NCBI GenBank assembly: GCA_028554745.1 | Contig: JAQOTN010000006.1 | Location: 620,001-684,000, forward strand | Origin: Blastocrithidia nonstop | Lineage: Eukaryota > Euglenozoa > Kinetoplastea > Trypanosomatida > Trypanosomatidae | Reading direction: 5' to 3' | Length of the DNA stretch: 64,000 nt | Shown: in pieces, positions 1 through 11,995 of the stretch | Layout of the letters: every line of letters begins with the position of its first letter | Position numbering within the stretch: the stretch's first letter is position 1 | Program-made: the position numbers and the translations under genes | Notes under the pieces: model-generated | What the model was told of the DNA's origin: nothing | The model's input: the letters and a program-made list of their open reading frames with translations, nothing else | Database searches by the model: none

Positions 1-69
1 ACTTTTTATTTCACTCAGATAACATATTGCTGTTTTTTTACACAAATATTATTTATAGAATTGACAAAC

Positions 70-109
70 TTATTTCCTTTTTATTTTTTTCAAATATTGT
101 TTTGTGCAG
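70..109 (+). promoter_or_regulatory. Probable trans-splice acceptor for the first gene
   Basis: A T/C-rich tract runs from about 70 to 91 and is followed by the first strong AG at 108-109, 12 bases ahead of the ATG at 122. This is the usual layout of a trypanosomatid spliced-leader acceptor. It is inferred from layout only; no transcript end is visible. Confidence 0.45.
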
Positions 110-121
110 CTACTTCGTGAA

Positions 122-2453
122 ATGACAAGTCTATCGTCATTTTTTGAAGATAACGTTAAGTAATTAACGTAGTCGTTTCCGCTAACACATCTTAAAACTA
201 TTGCATCAATTCGTTACGGTACTGCTGGATTTCGTTGTGTGCATCAGTGATTACCACCGATTTCTGCTAGAGTTATACTGGTAGCACTAATACGTTCCAT
301 ATCACTATGCAAACAACATAACGCAAAGAAGGTATAAGGCTCTGCATGTAATAAGTAACTTATTTCTATAAAGTAGATCACCATGGGTGTCATGATCACT
401 GCGTCACACAATCCATGTGGTGACAATGGGATGAAGATCATTGATGTGGCTGGTGAGATGTTAGATTCGTCGTGAGAATAGTGGTGCACACACGCCGCAA
501 ATGCGAACGATGCTGCACGCCTAACTCAAATATTATGTGAGTGTTGTGAAGCGTTTTGTATAAGTCGTGAAGATATGTGAAAATATATACATCATGTTAC
601 TTTCTTCATGGGCAGAGATACACGTCCAAGTGGCAAAGCGATAATACATGTCATGAAATGAGTATTAGCGGATCTGTTTCATGTACATTGTGTTGATTTT
701 GGAGTAGTGACTACTCCACAATTGCACTTTTATGTCAACAAAGCACATGATATGTGTGTACAATGTAAACGTGCTAGTGTACATGTAAATGATATTGAAA
801 ATAATGATAAAAGTGCTGATGCCTCTACCATGGAAATACAAGAAACAGCACTATAGCTATACAACAACGTGATAGGCATGGCATTTACAAAACTACTGTC
901 ATTTGCAAACGCTGCTCTGTGCAAATAGGCATGTGTGGCAACTGACACCGTCAATGTCGTGCAATAAGAAAACGAGGTAGTTAAAGACAAATAAGTAGAG
1001 TATAACAATTCAAGAGAATACACACATGTTACAAATAGAGATAGTAATGCTGAAGCTGCAAGTGCATCTACTCGAAACAAAACTACAAATAGTAATCTTA
1101 TCCATTTGGTAGTAGATGCATCTAACGGAGTAGGATCGATTGCACTACGTCATCTTTTTACTCAATATGAAAGTTACAGAACTACTACAAATGCCATCAT
1201 AATGATTAACAAGTAGAAGTAGTATTTTATTCTACACATGGTCAATTGTCACACAGAAAGTCCTAATATGCTGAATGATTTGTGTGGTACAGATTATGCA
1301 AAGTTTACAGGTAAGCCGTCACATGAGATGCTAAATTATCCATGTGATACTACAACTACTTCTCTTGCACAATAATGTAAAGATGAAACGTAAGTCAACA
1401 ATGCTAATACATTGCATCACACTCATTTCTACTGCTTAGATGGTGATGCGGATCGATTGATTGGGTTTTGTTGCACAGAGTGTCATCAGAAGGTACAAAT
1501 TGACAGTCATGATGAAACTGTAAGAGCTGCAAAAGATCGCATTAACAGTAGCAATGCAGATAATGATGATGGTGATACCTCAGGTGATGTAAAAACGAGC
1601 AAGTGTACATGACGCATTATTGATGGAGATCGAATAGCCATCTTGTATGCCACGTTATTGCGTGCATGACTTGGACCAGAGTTATTACACGAGTTACAAA
1701 TTGCCATTGTGCAAACAGCCTACGCCAATGGTGCTACTCGAAAATACATTGAAGACATACTTCATCTTCGTAGTATTATTACGGCAACGGGTGTGAAAAC
1801 ATTTGCACAAGGCAGCCGAGTAAGTTGACATTGGTATTTATTTTGAGGCCAATGGACATGGTACGATTTTGGTTAATAGGTAACGTTGTAATGATGTGAT
1901 TTGTCGTGCTACTTACTTGACAGAAGATTAAAAAAGCAAGAAGGTGTAAATGTTAACAGCACTCTCCCAGTTGGCTTCGCAGGTGTGTGGAGATGCCATT
2001 GCAGACATGTTATTGTGCGAGGTAGCGTTCAAGGCATTGCAACTTACACCAAATGACATCATTGGTTGATATGATGAGTTCCCTGCGGTGCAAATTAAAG
2101 TACGTGTGCCTGATCCGTCTGTGATAACTACTACGGCAGATGAGCAGCATGCACTAACGCCAGTGGGCTTACAAAGTGCTATTGATAATGCTGTACGATC
2201 AATACAATAACAATTTTGTAATTTTACTGTTGCTGATAAGCATAGCAATACAAAGAGAAGTGATATCGACAATGACAAAATGCCAAATAAGATTACAAAC
2301 ATAACTGTTGGCACAATACACGCCAGGGCATTTGTCAGATCAAGTGGCACATAGCCGATTGTACGTGTTTACTGTGAGGCAAGCAGGCAAGATGCGTGTG
2401 AGCAGTTGTCAACATTAACTATGGATTTTGTAAGAGTAAATGATGTCTGCTAA
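122..2453 (+). CDS. AGM1: Phosphoacetylglucosamine mutase (AGM1/PGM3 family), one apparent frame change
   Basis: Interconverts GlcNAc-6-phosphate and GlcNAc-1-phosphate on the way to UDP-GlcNAc. Seen in order: YGTAGFR near residue 30, the phosphoserine loop TASHNP with Ser95, [24 protein letters not shown], the metal loop DGDADR at residues 440-445, [17 protein letters not shown] and the phosphate loop [16 protein letters not shown]. The Glu of SGTEP is a TAG. Start at 122 gives an N-terminus aligning with the human enzyme. The protein is about 776 residues against about 540 in human because of long Asn/Ser/Asp-rich insertions. The frame moves by one base at about 1796-1800: after TGV-K the conserved stretch K-H-L-H-K-A-A-E-x-x-D-I-G lies in the next frame, as if one A of an A4 run were extra. 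Terminator TAA at 2451. Family assignment is firm; whether the gene is intact is uncertain. Confidence 0.9.
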
Positions 2454-2876
2454 CAAGAAAAAACTGATAGTTTAACATTAACTGTAAAGCTTTGAAAGAA
2501 AAATGCATTTATAATTTGCATAAATATATCATAAATAGAATATAAAATTTATTATCTTTTTTCACCATTTTTTCTGCTTTAACTAACTGCTCTAATCTTA
2601 TTGCTTGTTAATTTACATCAATATTGATCAAATAACTCAAGATTTTTGAATTTAATATAAAATATTCTCTTTGATTACGATTACGGATGTTTGATGTGGA
2701 AAAATAAATATTTAATGATACCTCTTTTTTTGTTCTATTATTTTTTTTTTTATAATTTAATATTTCACTTTTACTAATAGTAACTAACTTTAGTTTAAAC
2801 TTATAGTTTTACTTGACATTTTCGATTAGCATTGTCCTATTGTAAAACAGTTTTATAGATAACAATTATTATTGTT
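2454..2876. other. Intergenic spacer
   Basis: AT-rich spacer with a long T run near 2737-2752, a possible splice-acceptor tract for the next gene. No coding or RNA gene seen. Confidence 0.5.
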
Positions 2877-3842
2877 ATGGCATCAATTAGCCGTCTCCTT
2901 TCTGCCTTTATTGTTAGTCCTTTACCTTTTTGTAGTTCAACCATTTATGATCGATATCTTGCAAGCAGCATATCATCAATAATACGATTTGTTGAAGGAT
3001 TTAGTGAGTAGGAAGTTTCAATGCATACTGTCACATAATTTAATCATAAATGTACCTGCTTGCACACAGTTTTGTAATTTGTACCGTACAATATCTCTTC
3101 ATGTAGTTATTATGATAAACTAGAAAGAGTTTAACAAAAAATAATCAATACAAGTCGAACAAAAGAGAATGAACACTATAAACAGCGTGTTAAACTGCAG
3201 TAATAGAATAACGTTTACTGCAATGAAAGACTTTTATAAATCATGCTATACAATTTGCATTTGTGTGACCAGCTATCCATCGGCTAGTTGTAAATGTATG
3301 CAAATAAACTTATGTCCTAATCTAACAACAATTTGCTATTTCGCGTTTTATTAACTTACAGTAGTCAGTCTGGTATCACATTATCAAATGCCACTACCTT
3401 CAACTTGCTAAAATATCATCAATAACTTAAGTTGCCTTCTGACTTACTGCAACTAATTCAAATTATTACATTATAATCAAATATTGATGTTGCAAAATCA
3501 TTGTTGTCTACAGGTAAGCATAAATAGCAAACTTTCGAACAAGGCGGTAGTTATGATACATCACCATTTTTACAAAATACCAATCCAATTCAAAGTAGAT
3601 TAGAACGTGTGCGCTCAAAAAAAAGTTAATGTTATCGTCGAGAATTTTCAGAATTAATACTTTACAGTAATATAGTATTCATTGAAAATGTAAGCAATAG
3701 TGTTTTAAAAGGAAAACAAGTTAGAATGATAAAAAATAAAGTAGTGTGTGGCAATGTTGATTTGATGTGCGAAAATGTTCTACCTACTTTGTTTACTTTT
3801 TCTTTTAAGTTTCCTTTGCAATATACTTTTTTACAATACTAA
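2877..3842 (+). CDS. Unknown protein, 321 aa
   Basis: Not recognised. From ATG 2877 the frame stays open to TAA 3840 if TAA/TAG are Glu. The last 70 codons contain no stop triplet at all, although this DNA is very AT-rich, which supports real coding to the end. The N-terminus is hydrophobic and Ser-rich with two Arg and no acidic residue for about 20 positions (MASISRLLSAF...), which could be a mitochondrial or secretory signal. The middle is predicted helical with many Glu (SEEEV, KLQEENN, LRLQLIQI-like heptads), and the C-terminus is aromatic (QYTFLQY). It sits between the mutase and enkurin genes. The exact terminator is uncertain because TAA has two meanings. Confidence 0.6.
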
Positions 3843-4014
3843 TTTTTCTGATATAGTTTTACTTTTCTTGGTTAGTCCAGGTGTGTGTGTGCATTCTCAT
3901 TTGTAATTGAAAATTTTTCAGCTAGTTATTCTCTCATATCCGTATAATCAAAATTAGTCATAACCATAAATAAAAATAGGTAATATTTGTAGAAGGTTCA
4001 GTCACATTTGAGTT

Positions 4015-4977
4015 ATGAGTGGTTAATCCATTTATTGTCTGCTGCCGCCACGTCAGGCAGTCCAAGCACCGAGAAAGTAGCCGTTGAATGCTGAACAACA
4101 ACAAGATCTGTAATAATAAAACTTGTGTAATATGCATTAAGTCAAGCCATCAAATCCATCGTATTCAACTTTTTATAACACTAAAAGTAAGCAACATGAT
4201 GGCACAAATGTAAAATTTTATAAGCAGCGAGATGCTATTATCGGCCATGATGTAGGCGACACCGTTAATCCGCAAGTTTTTTTACGTAAAGGCGGAGGTG
4301 TACACTCATCTGTAAATCCAACAAAAAAATAAAAGTTATACTGTAAGCCACCAGTAAACCAAGGAATGATTAATAATGGTAAGAATGATGATCACAAATT
4401 AGGCGTTGATGCAATAGGCAATATAAATAATTTAGGAAATACAACGCAGCAATATAATAAAAATTTTGTGCGATAAAATATTATCGACGTAAGTGAAAGC
4501 GTGCCAAAACAGACCCAAAAAAAATTTTAATATGCCACGCAACGTAAGGACTTTGGCCAAGTGCCAAAATATTTGCAAATGGTAAAAACTGAAATAAGTA
4601 AAGAAAGACAAATTGTGTAGCATTTGCAAGTGTGGAAAAACTAACTTCAACGTCAAAATTATCAGAATTATGTTTATCGCCTTAATAAAGACTAGCATGG
4701 TACACTTATACAAAAATTACAAAGTGTGTTAGAGCAGAAAACGAATGAACTTCATCGAATACCACTTGCAAGTCAATCTCATTCGGTTTAAAAGTTGAAG
4801 GCAGAATTAGAAAAAGCAATTGTTGAAATAGAAAAGGCACTAAATAAACTGAAACGTGATGCATTGTTTATTTACAAAGACGATGCAGTTAATGTACAGT
4901 GAACAAAACCAGCTGCAATGCAAGAAGCTCAGCACTATGCAATACAGCTAAGTTCATAAGCACATCTTTGCAGTTAA
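4015..4977 (+). CDS. ENKUR: Enkurin
   Basis: Axonemal microtubule inner protein and calmodulin-binding adaptor of motile flagella. The start MSGESIYCLLPPR resembles the N-terminus of animal enkurin (ECIYNLIP...). The C-terminal enkurin domain begins at residue 179 with D-F-G-Q-V-P-K-Y-L and continues as a coiled coil (TEISKERQIVEHLQ..., LQSVLEQKTNEL, VEKLKAELEKAIVEIEKAL) ending near residue 300 with ALFIYKDDA. Length about 320 aa against about 256 in human. Many Glu in the helix are TAA/TAG. The 3' end is either TAA 4957 or TAA 4975; I chose the second because the sequence between them is not AT-rich like the spacer. A flagellar role fits a trypanosomatid. Confidence 0.85.
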
Positions 4978-5744
4978 TTTGTATTACATTGTAAAAAAAC
5001 AGCAATAAATTGTTTTATTCGATTGTAATCATTCAAAGAATAAATGACAATAATTTAATGACAATACTTTCAATATGTATATATATTTTTTTTTGATACT
5101 GATGTACTTCACATAAATCATTTCTTAAAATACGTTTGTGCTAATAAATTTTTCACATTGATCAATGGGTGTTTTTTTAATGTAGATAATTGTATAGTTT
5201 TAACACTATTTAACTTAAATTTACGTATATACTTCTACCAGTATTATTATTGTTAATATTTGTATGCTAACAATCGAGTACCTCAAAGAAACTATTATCA
5301 AACAGATATGTATTTGTTTGATTATCTTTTTGCAGGTGATTATAATATATTGCACTATTTCACAATTGATTTATTCCCCTTCACGAAAATCATCAATGTG
5401 TTTGTTTGAGAAGTATGCTGATGTTATATAAATATTACAAATATAATATTGCCTGAACTGTATGTATTCTTACACAGATAGCTCTCTTTTTTCACAAACG
5501 CTTATGTACTATGTTTGCATTTGAAATAACTCATGTCTATCGCCTTAATATAATATTTGTTGTTGTTATTACTTCTACTTCCTACATCAATGCATCGTAA
5601 AAGTACAAATCTACAGTATTTGACTTTACAAAAAGTATTTTGCCTTTTGTTTTGAGCTATTATTATTGGTGATCAATATAATAATCGAGAATTGATAAAA
5701 TTTATTGCATAAAAACAATCAAATTCAAATACCATAATTATTGA
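4978..5744. other. Intergenic spacer
   Basis: 767 bp of AT-rich DNA with T runs and no supported coding frame or RNA. Confidence 0.5.
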
Positions 5745-7256
5745 ATGCTCTTAGCACGTCGTTATCATTGAAGTGGCAATTTTATTCAAGTCACTTCTGC
5801 GGCATGAACTGTTAACTTGTTTCCTCAGCGCCCTTTGTCGCATTCAGCTTGCCTTCTCTTGTACAACAATAGCGATATCAACAACAGCAGCTTGACCAGA
5901 AACAGCAATATCAATATTTATAAAAAAGCATTTAGCACTAGTAATAATAGTAGTAGTAATAGCAGTAGTAGTATTGTTAATGGCAGTAATAGCGGTGCAA
6001 CTAATAGTGTTGTACAAGCCGACATGCATAAATTACAGAAGGAAGTTATACAAATTAAATAGAAGTTGCAAGTTTTGTAAGAAAGTAGAGCTGCTAATGC
6101 ACTTGTAGCGTTATACGCATCACGTCGATTGCGAACATTTGACGTGAAATAAGATATAAAAATCTTTGCTGCTGATACCATTCACTCTCCCATTTACTGT
6201 CATAATCAACTGCCAACTATTTTAGGTCACTACATCACTGGTTTAGATAACTTACCTGCTGGTCTCAATGCGATGCCGTCGATTTTGTCTGTACGATAAA
6301 CACTATTGCAATCATTTAAGAAGTTGTTAGCTTGTGATATCCCAGTGACGTAAGAAAAAGAAAAATAGTTCTGTGAGGTTTTGTAATAAATATAGTAGGC
6401 ACACGCGTAACGTGATTTGCTCACGACCATGGCAATGGGAATACTTGAACTCAAATAACACCTACTTCGTCACAAAATGGCACTCTTGTAGCTGAAAAAG
6501 ACAAAGGGAAAATGAAGCAATCTGCAAATTGTTGATTCTGACACGTTGTTAATTGAGGAACTTGAGTAAATACAATAGCCAATGAATTTTTGTAACCGAT
6601 GTATGATCACATATAACTTTCTCTCGCGCATGCTATTGAACATTGATCGTAGTGGAACGTCAAACACAAAGTTAGGCTTGGTGGATCTGTAGATAAATTT
6701 GGAAAAAGTTGTGCGTAATGCTATTTACGACGCAAAACAAATTTGTACAGATCACTACGGTGACTGTCCTGACACGGAAGTGGTCATGGCTAAACCAGCC
6801 AGTTCATTTCGTTTTCCATACATGAGTACTACTATACAATATGTGGTTGTTGAGTTAATGAAAAACGCCTTTCGTGCAACCGTGGAAGCTCACATGAAAC
6901 GTAATGAGGCAGGCATCGTCACGTGCTAAGATATGCCGCCAGTACGTATACTCATTCACTTGGACGCGGACACGCAACACGCATGTATTTGTATTTCCGA
7001 CGAAGGAATGGGAATGACACAAGAAGCACTTCAGATGGCAATGGCGTATTCATATACTACTGTACATTAACCATCATTGAAACTTAAAAAGAAAGGTAAA
7101 TATCTGTCATAAGACGAAATGTCAGCACCGTTAGCAGGCTATGGATATGGCATTCCAATGTCACGAGTCTATGCACAAGCTTTTGGTGGGGACGTGCAAT
7201 TGCAGACGATGGAAGGATATGGTACACGCGCATACTATTACATCAAAGCTAATTAA
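5745..7256 (+). CDS. PDK: Pyruvate dehydrogenase kinase-like (PDK/BCKDK) mitochondrial protein kinase
   Basis: Mitochondrial kinase of the histidine-kinase fold that phosphorylates and switches off 2-oxoacid dehydrogenase E1 subunits. A basic, acid-free start ([13 protein letters not shown]...) from ATG 5745 looks like a mitochondrial presequence, followed by a Ser/Asn-rich linker to about residue 90. The regulatory helical domain follows ([30 protein letters not shown]). The ATP-binding lid shows the N-box E-L-M-K-N-A-F-R-A at about residue 370, the G1 box D-E-G-M-G-M at 419 and the G2 box [10 protein letters not shown] at 465. Ends ...YYYIKAN, TAA at 7254. About 503 aa against about 410 for family members; the excess is the N-terminal linker. 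Whether pyruvate or branched-chain dehydrogenase is the target cannot be told from sequence. Confidence 0.9.
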
Positions 7257-8711
7257 CAAATTAAAAAATATTTTCAAAGAAGATAAATTTACAGAACGTG
7301 CAACTAAACTTTTAATTAATATTAGTAAAATCCAATATATAATAAAATTTTATACCTGTTTCGTTTATGCTTTATTATTTACTTTTATGTTTTATTGAAA
7401 TTAGCAGACCTAAATAAAATTTTAAGTTTTGATGTAATAAAAATGCGTTTTACTATGGAATGCAGGGTGAACAATTATATCCACTTATATATACAATATG
7501 TCTATGTAATAATATATTTATTAATTTTTTGTTATGATAAATTAACTCTTTACAACTTTAGTTGTTTACATATATTATACAACAGGAAAAAAAAAACATA
7601 TACAGATATATATGTATGAAAATTATTTACGGCTACACGTTTACTGATAAAACGTAGTGTAATACAAACAAATTGCTTTTGTCGCATTTGCTAAATGTTT
7701 AAATTTAAATAATATCAAAACGTTATAGCTTTACTTTTAATATATAGACTCTTCCTTTTGTTGCTATTTTCTATTGCAATTGCACACGTAATAGAATTAA
7801 ATTTAAGTAATAATGGTAAAAATTCTGACGTAAATACAAATATTCTGTAATCCAAAACAAAATTCGTTAAATACACGAGACAATAACGAGATAGTATTAT
7901 GCATAAAACAAATATAATTTTATATTCACTACTCATTACTTTACTAAATTTTTTCAATTCATATCTCAAAAAAATTATATTTGATTACATTGTTTTTTGT
8001 TGCCGTTGTTTTAATTATAATAATGCAAGTAAAACATTTTCAAATAGTGATAGTACAAGAATATTGCACTTCATTTACGTCCCTCTATAATCTTTGTGTT
8101 CAATTTTTGTTTATAAAACTTTGAGAAAGTAAAATACACTTCTTTTGCTTTTTACTAAAGAAAGCAGTGTATGCCTTATTATATTTCTGTTTATACACGT
8201 GTGTTTATATGGTCGTGTTATTATTATGGGTTATTGTTGTTGTTATTTTTCTGTAGTTTAGCACACCTGTACTTTACTTTGTTTCTTTTTATGGAATGCT
8301 GTAATGCTAATCTTTTTGTTTATTTTACTTTTTTGATCGCACATGTGTTGGCTACTGGCGATACAATCATAACATTATCATTACAATACTAGTAATTTTT
8401 ATATTTACCTTAGTTCTCCTCCGTGAGAGAGGTGTAAACGCATGTTAGCAATATGGTAAAGGTCAACAAAATATTATTTCTTTTTTTTTTAAACATCTTT
8501 GATATCTAAAATGATCAACTATTATAACAATTATTTTATTCTTATATTAACTAGTTTGCTTGCTTTCTTTTCTAAATATCGATTTTACGAAAACACATAA
8601 TCATACTAATTTTATAAAACAAATTGGCAAACGTTAGCATCCCAGTATAGACTTTTTTTTTTCGAAAATAGCATTACAAAAATTGGCACATCGCAAATTG
8701 AATAAGGTGCT
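7257..8711. other. Long intergenic spacer
   Basis: 1,455 bp of AT-rich DNA. Two stop-free stretches on the plus strand (7395-7619 and 8171-8392) translate into mostly hydrophobic T-derived peptides with almost no Glu and no domain, so I treat them as chance. Pyrimidine runs near 8480-8490 and 8650-8662 precede the next gene. Confidence 0.5.
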
Positions 8712-11396
8712 ATGGCTGCACTATCAATTACAAATACGCCTAAATGGTGCGAACTCGTGTAGTATGAACAGTATGACATTGCATTTGCGTTGATGAAGTA
8801 ATTACGTCAAACATACTTCAAACATGACCATTTCACGTTAGCGTAGGTGTAAGATACTTTTTGTTCGTCATCAATGCACAAGAAGTGTCAAACTCACTTG
8901 CTTGTCTCCGGTAGCGTAGGAAAGTAACGGTAAGATGCATTTCTAGAGTTGATTCGTCGTGTGCGACTTCGACATGTGAGTGACTTATAAACGAATGTGC
9001 AGATTCGTTTACAATAAAACGATGCTATTCCGCATTTATGACTTGAACCATTAGCTAAACCATGCAAACGTATTCGAGCACTTTTACGATGACATTTAGC
9101 ACGCACTGCTATGCGATGTGGTATGATGCGCGCTATTCTTGATCGACGCGAACAGACACGTGAGCGAATTAGATGCATGTTGTAAAGGTCGAATTCTGCC
9201 ATACCTATAGACTTTGACGACAACGCCAAATGTGTTGATGGCAAAAAAGCGTTCGGTTTTAATTTAACACATCACAATGATGATGATGATGATGATGATA
9301 ATAATACTGTAAAACACACAAGATCATCAGCCTAATTTGCAATAAAGGCAATGAGTTCCAATACTATTGTCGGTGAAACTAATGTTTGCAATGATAGCCA
9401 CGGCCACGATAACAATGTTATTCACAGTGAGAATGCGAAAAGTGATAAAGATGAGACATTAGTTAACGGCAATAATCTTGAATTTATAGGAACAAAGCAG
9501 TAAGATTTGTCAAATGTAACAGAAACAAACCTTAAAACATCTCATTGTAATAGAACTGTATAAGTTATATATAAAAATGACACTGAAGCAGATGTACACC
9601 TTAAGCGTTATCTGCCCTTTGAAGAATTTAGCAATGCTCTTCGGTAAACAAACATTGACGTTGCCTGCGTAGTAAACAACATACCCACACTACTTATTGC
9701 CTGATCATATCGGAACGTCGAATGCATTAACTGATTGCGTGACAATATGTTCAATGACAAGGTGCAGAAAATATTTGAAAAGCACAAAGGCTTGAAAACG
9801 CGTGTTGCCACCTTAGTTGGTGCTGACCCGTGGGTAAAACTACTTGAATCGTTTATCAAACTTCCTCAAGGCAGAGTGTCTGAGCAGCAAACAATAATTA
9901 ACGGCAAGCTCTGCCTCTTCCCACGAGTCGCGAAGCGGGCACAGATTGTACTTGTCAACATTGACTACGACAAGGACAAGGCTGCATAAGTGTATTGCAC
10001 GATGCAGAAGTGATTGAAAAATTGAAAAAGTGAACAGGTGTACTTACTCTCGTTATGGGCTGGTTGCATGGGTGGGACTAGCGAATTCGCTCGTTTGTTT
10101 CACATTGACACGTTACCTCACTTTACCATAACCTCACCGGCTAAGCGCAATCACATCAATTACACTGTTGAACGGCCATGCATTGTGCGATGCATATAAT
10201 AGCGTTACTCATCAAACTCATTATATTAAAACTGTAACAGATCATCTTTACATTGTAATAATAAAGGTAGCAGCTTAGTCCATCATGACTAAAATACGAA
10301 CAGCATCAACATCATCAATAACAACAGCAACAGCAATTAGAACAAATAAAGTGCAATGAAAATACAGCAAGCACCTTCTATAAATGAATAAATAAGAGAT
10401 ATGTATTGACATTCGTTGTCGATTAGCGATCGAATTCACTTGAGTACGGTAATATCGGATCTTATCACAAGCTGCCACATACCTATATATTTTAGTGCAC
10501 ACGTCTCGCGCTAATATGTGCTAGTCAACCCATATGCATCCAACGCGAGTAAAGGTTTACACGTTTGCACATCATCTACTGCAAAAATGTGTGGCAGAGC
10601 ATTTGTGAATGACTTGCTCATCTGCAAAGACGCATTTGTGCAATTGCACTCGGTGCAAAACTTTGAGTTTGACGTTCAAGTGCTCAAGACTCCTCATTAG
10701 TGCCTAATTACCTAGTATGAACCTGTCACACCTCTTCACTCGATAAACAACTTGCATCAAGTTATTTCATGCTCACACTGTAATAGACGTATAAAAGTAC
10801 AAAACGAAAGTTATTACCGCTGTTTGCACTGTACGCAGTGCGATGGTGTGGTTTGCAATACCTGTGCAGCGCAACCTGTGCCCTTGCACCCGTAACACCA
10901 CATTCTATTACGAGTTGCTGCAGGTACAACGTCATAACACATGACACTACTCTGAGGTCCATCCAACGTAGCACCCTTGCCATTATTTTGTGGTAAACTT
11001 ATCGCGAATGCTGGTAACTTGCACGCTGGTGTTTATTGCAATCGGTGTCGCTTTGTCATTCGAGGAATTCGCTGAAAGTGTGCGATGTGTTATGAGTATG
11101 ACTTGTGTGATATCTGCATGAAAAAATCCTTGACAACATAAGTTACTCCACAATCTGCACAAGCAGATTAATTTTCTCAGCAAGCATTTGATAAACCAAT
11201 AAATTTTATGACTAGTACAAAGGCAAAGAAGTCGTCTGCACCACGTGCTAACAAGGTCAATTAGTTCAACACAACACAACTGTCCATTGCAGGTCACCAC
11301 ATCACTCATCCAATGTTGCAAATACGGTACGCTACTGGTGAGTTTGCTGATCACATGTTACGTCCTACTATAATCAATGATTTGTGATCATACTAA
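8712..11396 (+). CDS. ZZ-type zinc-finger protein, 894 aa
   Basis: Unknown function. The C-terminal third has two successive ZZ-like zinc fingers. The first, at about residues 686-735, has C-x2-C, C-x2-C-x2-C, C-x2-C and paired His (LHPEHH). The second, at about 776-800, has C-N-R-C ... W-K-C-A-M-C-Y-E-Y-D-L-C-D-I-C, which is the ZZ signature C-x2-C-x(n)-C-x2-C-x3-D-x-C-x2-C. An Asp/Asn-rich low-complexity stretch with seven consecutive Asp (GAT repeat near 9278-9300) separates an N-terminal helical part from a middle domain of mixed alpha/beta look (ACVVNNIPTLLIAW, QIVLVNIDYDKDKA) that could be thioredoxin-like. In-frame TGA, TAA and TAG are frequent. Terminator TAA at 11394, with another TAA two codons later. 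ZZ fingers usually bind protein tails; the partner is unknown. Confidence 0.78.
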
Positions 11397-11995
11397 CAAT
11401 AAACGGCGCACTAAAGATGAACAAGTAAATATCAGCTTTATTTTTTAAAGAAAAGCAATTGACATTGTCACACATTTGCATAACATCGTTACCACCATCC
11501 TTGTCGATTGTAATATATGCATCAATTTTACCTCTCAAATGTACATAAGTATATATGTGTTATCTTTGTACCTATCATCTTTTGTTATTTATTTACTTAT
11601 TTATTTCTATTTACACAAAACAATGTATATTATCATTATATTTACTATTATATATTTTATAAATGTCTTCGTATTGCAACTGTAAAACGTACAAAGATAC
11701 AGTGTTGTTTATAGCATAGTTGTTTGGCTTGTTTAAATTGTTAAGTGGTTGGTTTTCTTATCCGTGTATATTTATGTGTGTATAACTAATCTATAACTTT
11801 ATTTTTTGTCAGCACCACTGTACTCTTTTTTATTGCGACATTTCACCTTCTCTCGTCTACTTTTGAAAACATTTTGCAATTTTATTTATTTTGTGTATAT
11901 ATTATTTTTCACGTAATTGTGTGCACAGATACACTATTATTTTTCTTCAAAATTAAAATAATTACCTTGCACTTTATTATATATTATAAAACGCT
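11397..11995. other. Intergenic spacer
   Basis: 599 bp, AT-rich. Hydrophobic open frames at 11476-11685 and 11517-11714 overlap each other in different frames and look like chance readings of T-rich DNA. The T-rich tract at about 11811-11950 is the likely acceptor region for the next gene. Confidence 0.5.

Noticed and set aside
1928-2350. 140-codon minus-strand open frame
   Set aside because: Shadow of the mutase gene on the opposite strand; all supported genes are on the plus strand.
8171-8392. Hydrophobic 73-codon open frame
   Set aside because: T-rich spacer DNA read as Leu/Phe/Tyr; no conserved feature, no upstream context, low-complexity composition.
11476-11714. Two overlapping hydrophobic frames
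   Set aside because: Both frames are open over the same T-rich stretch, which argues for composition rather than coding.
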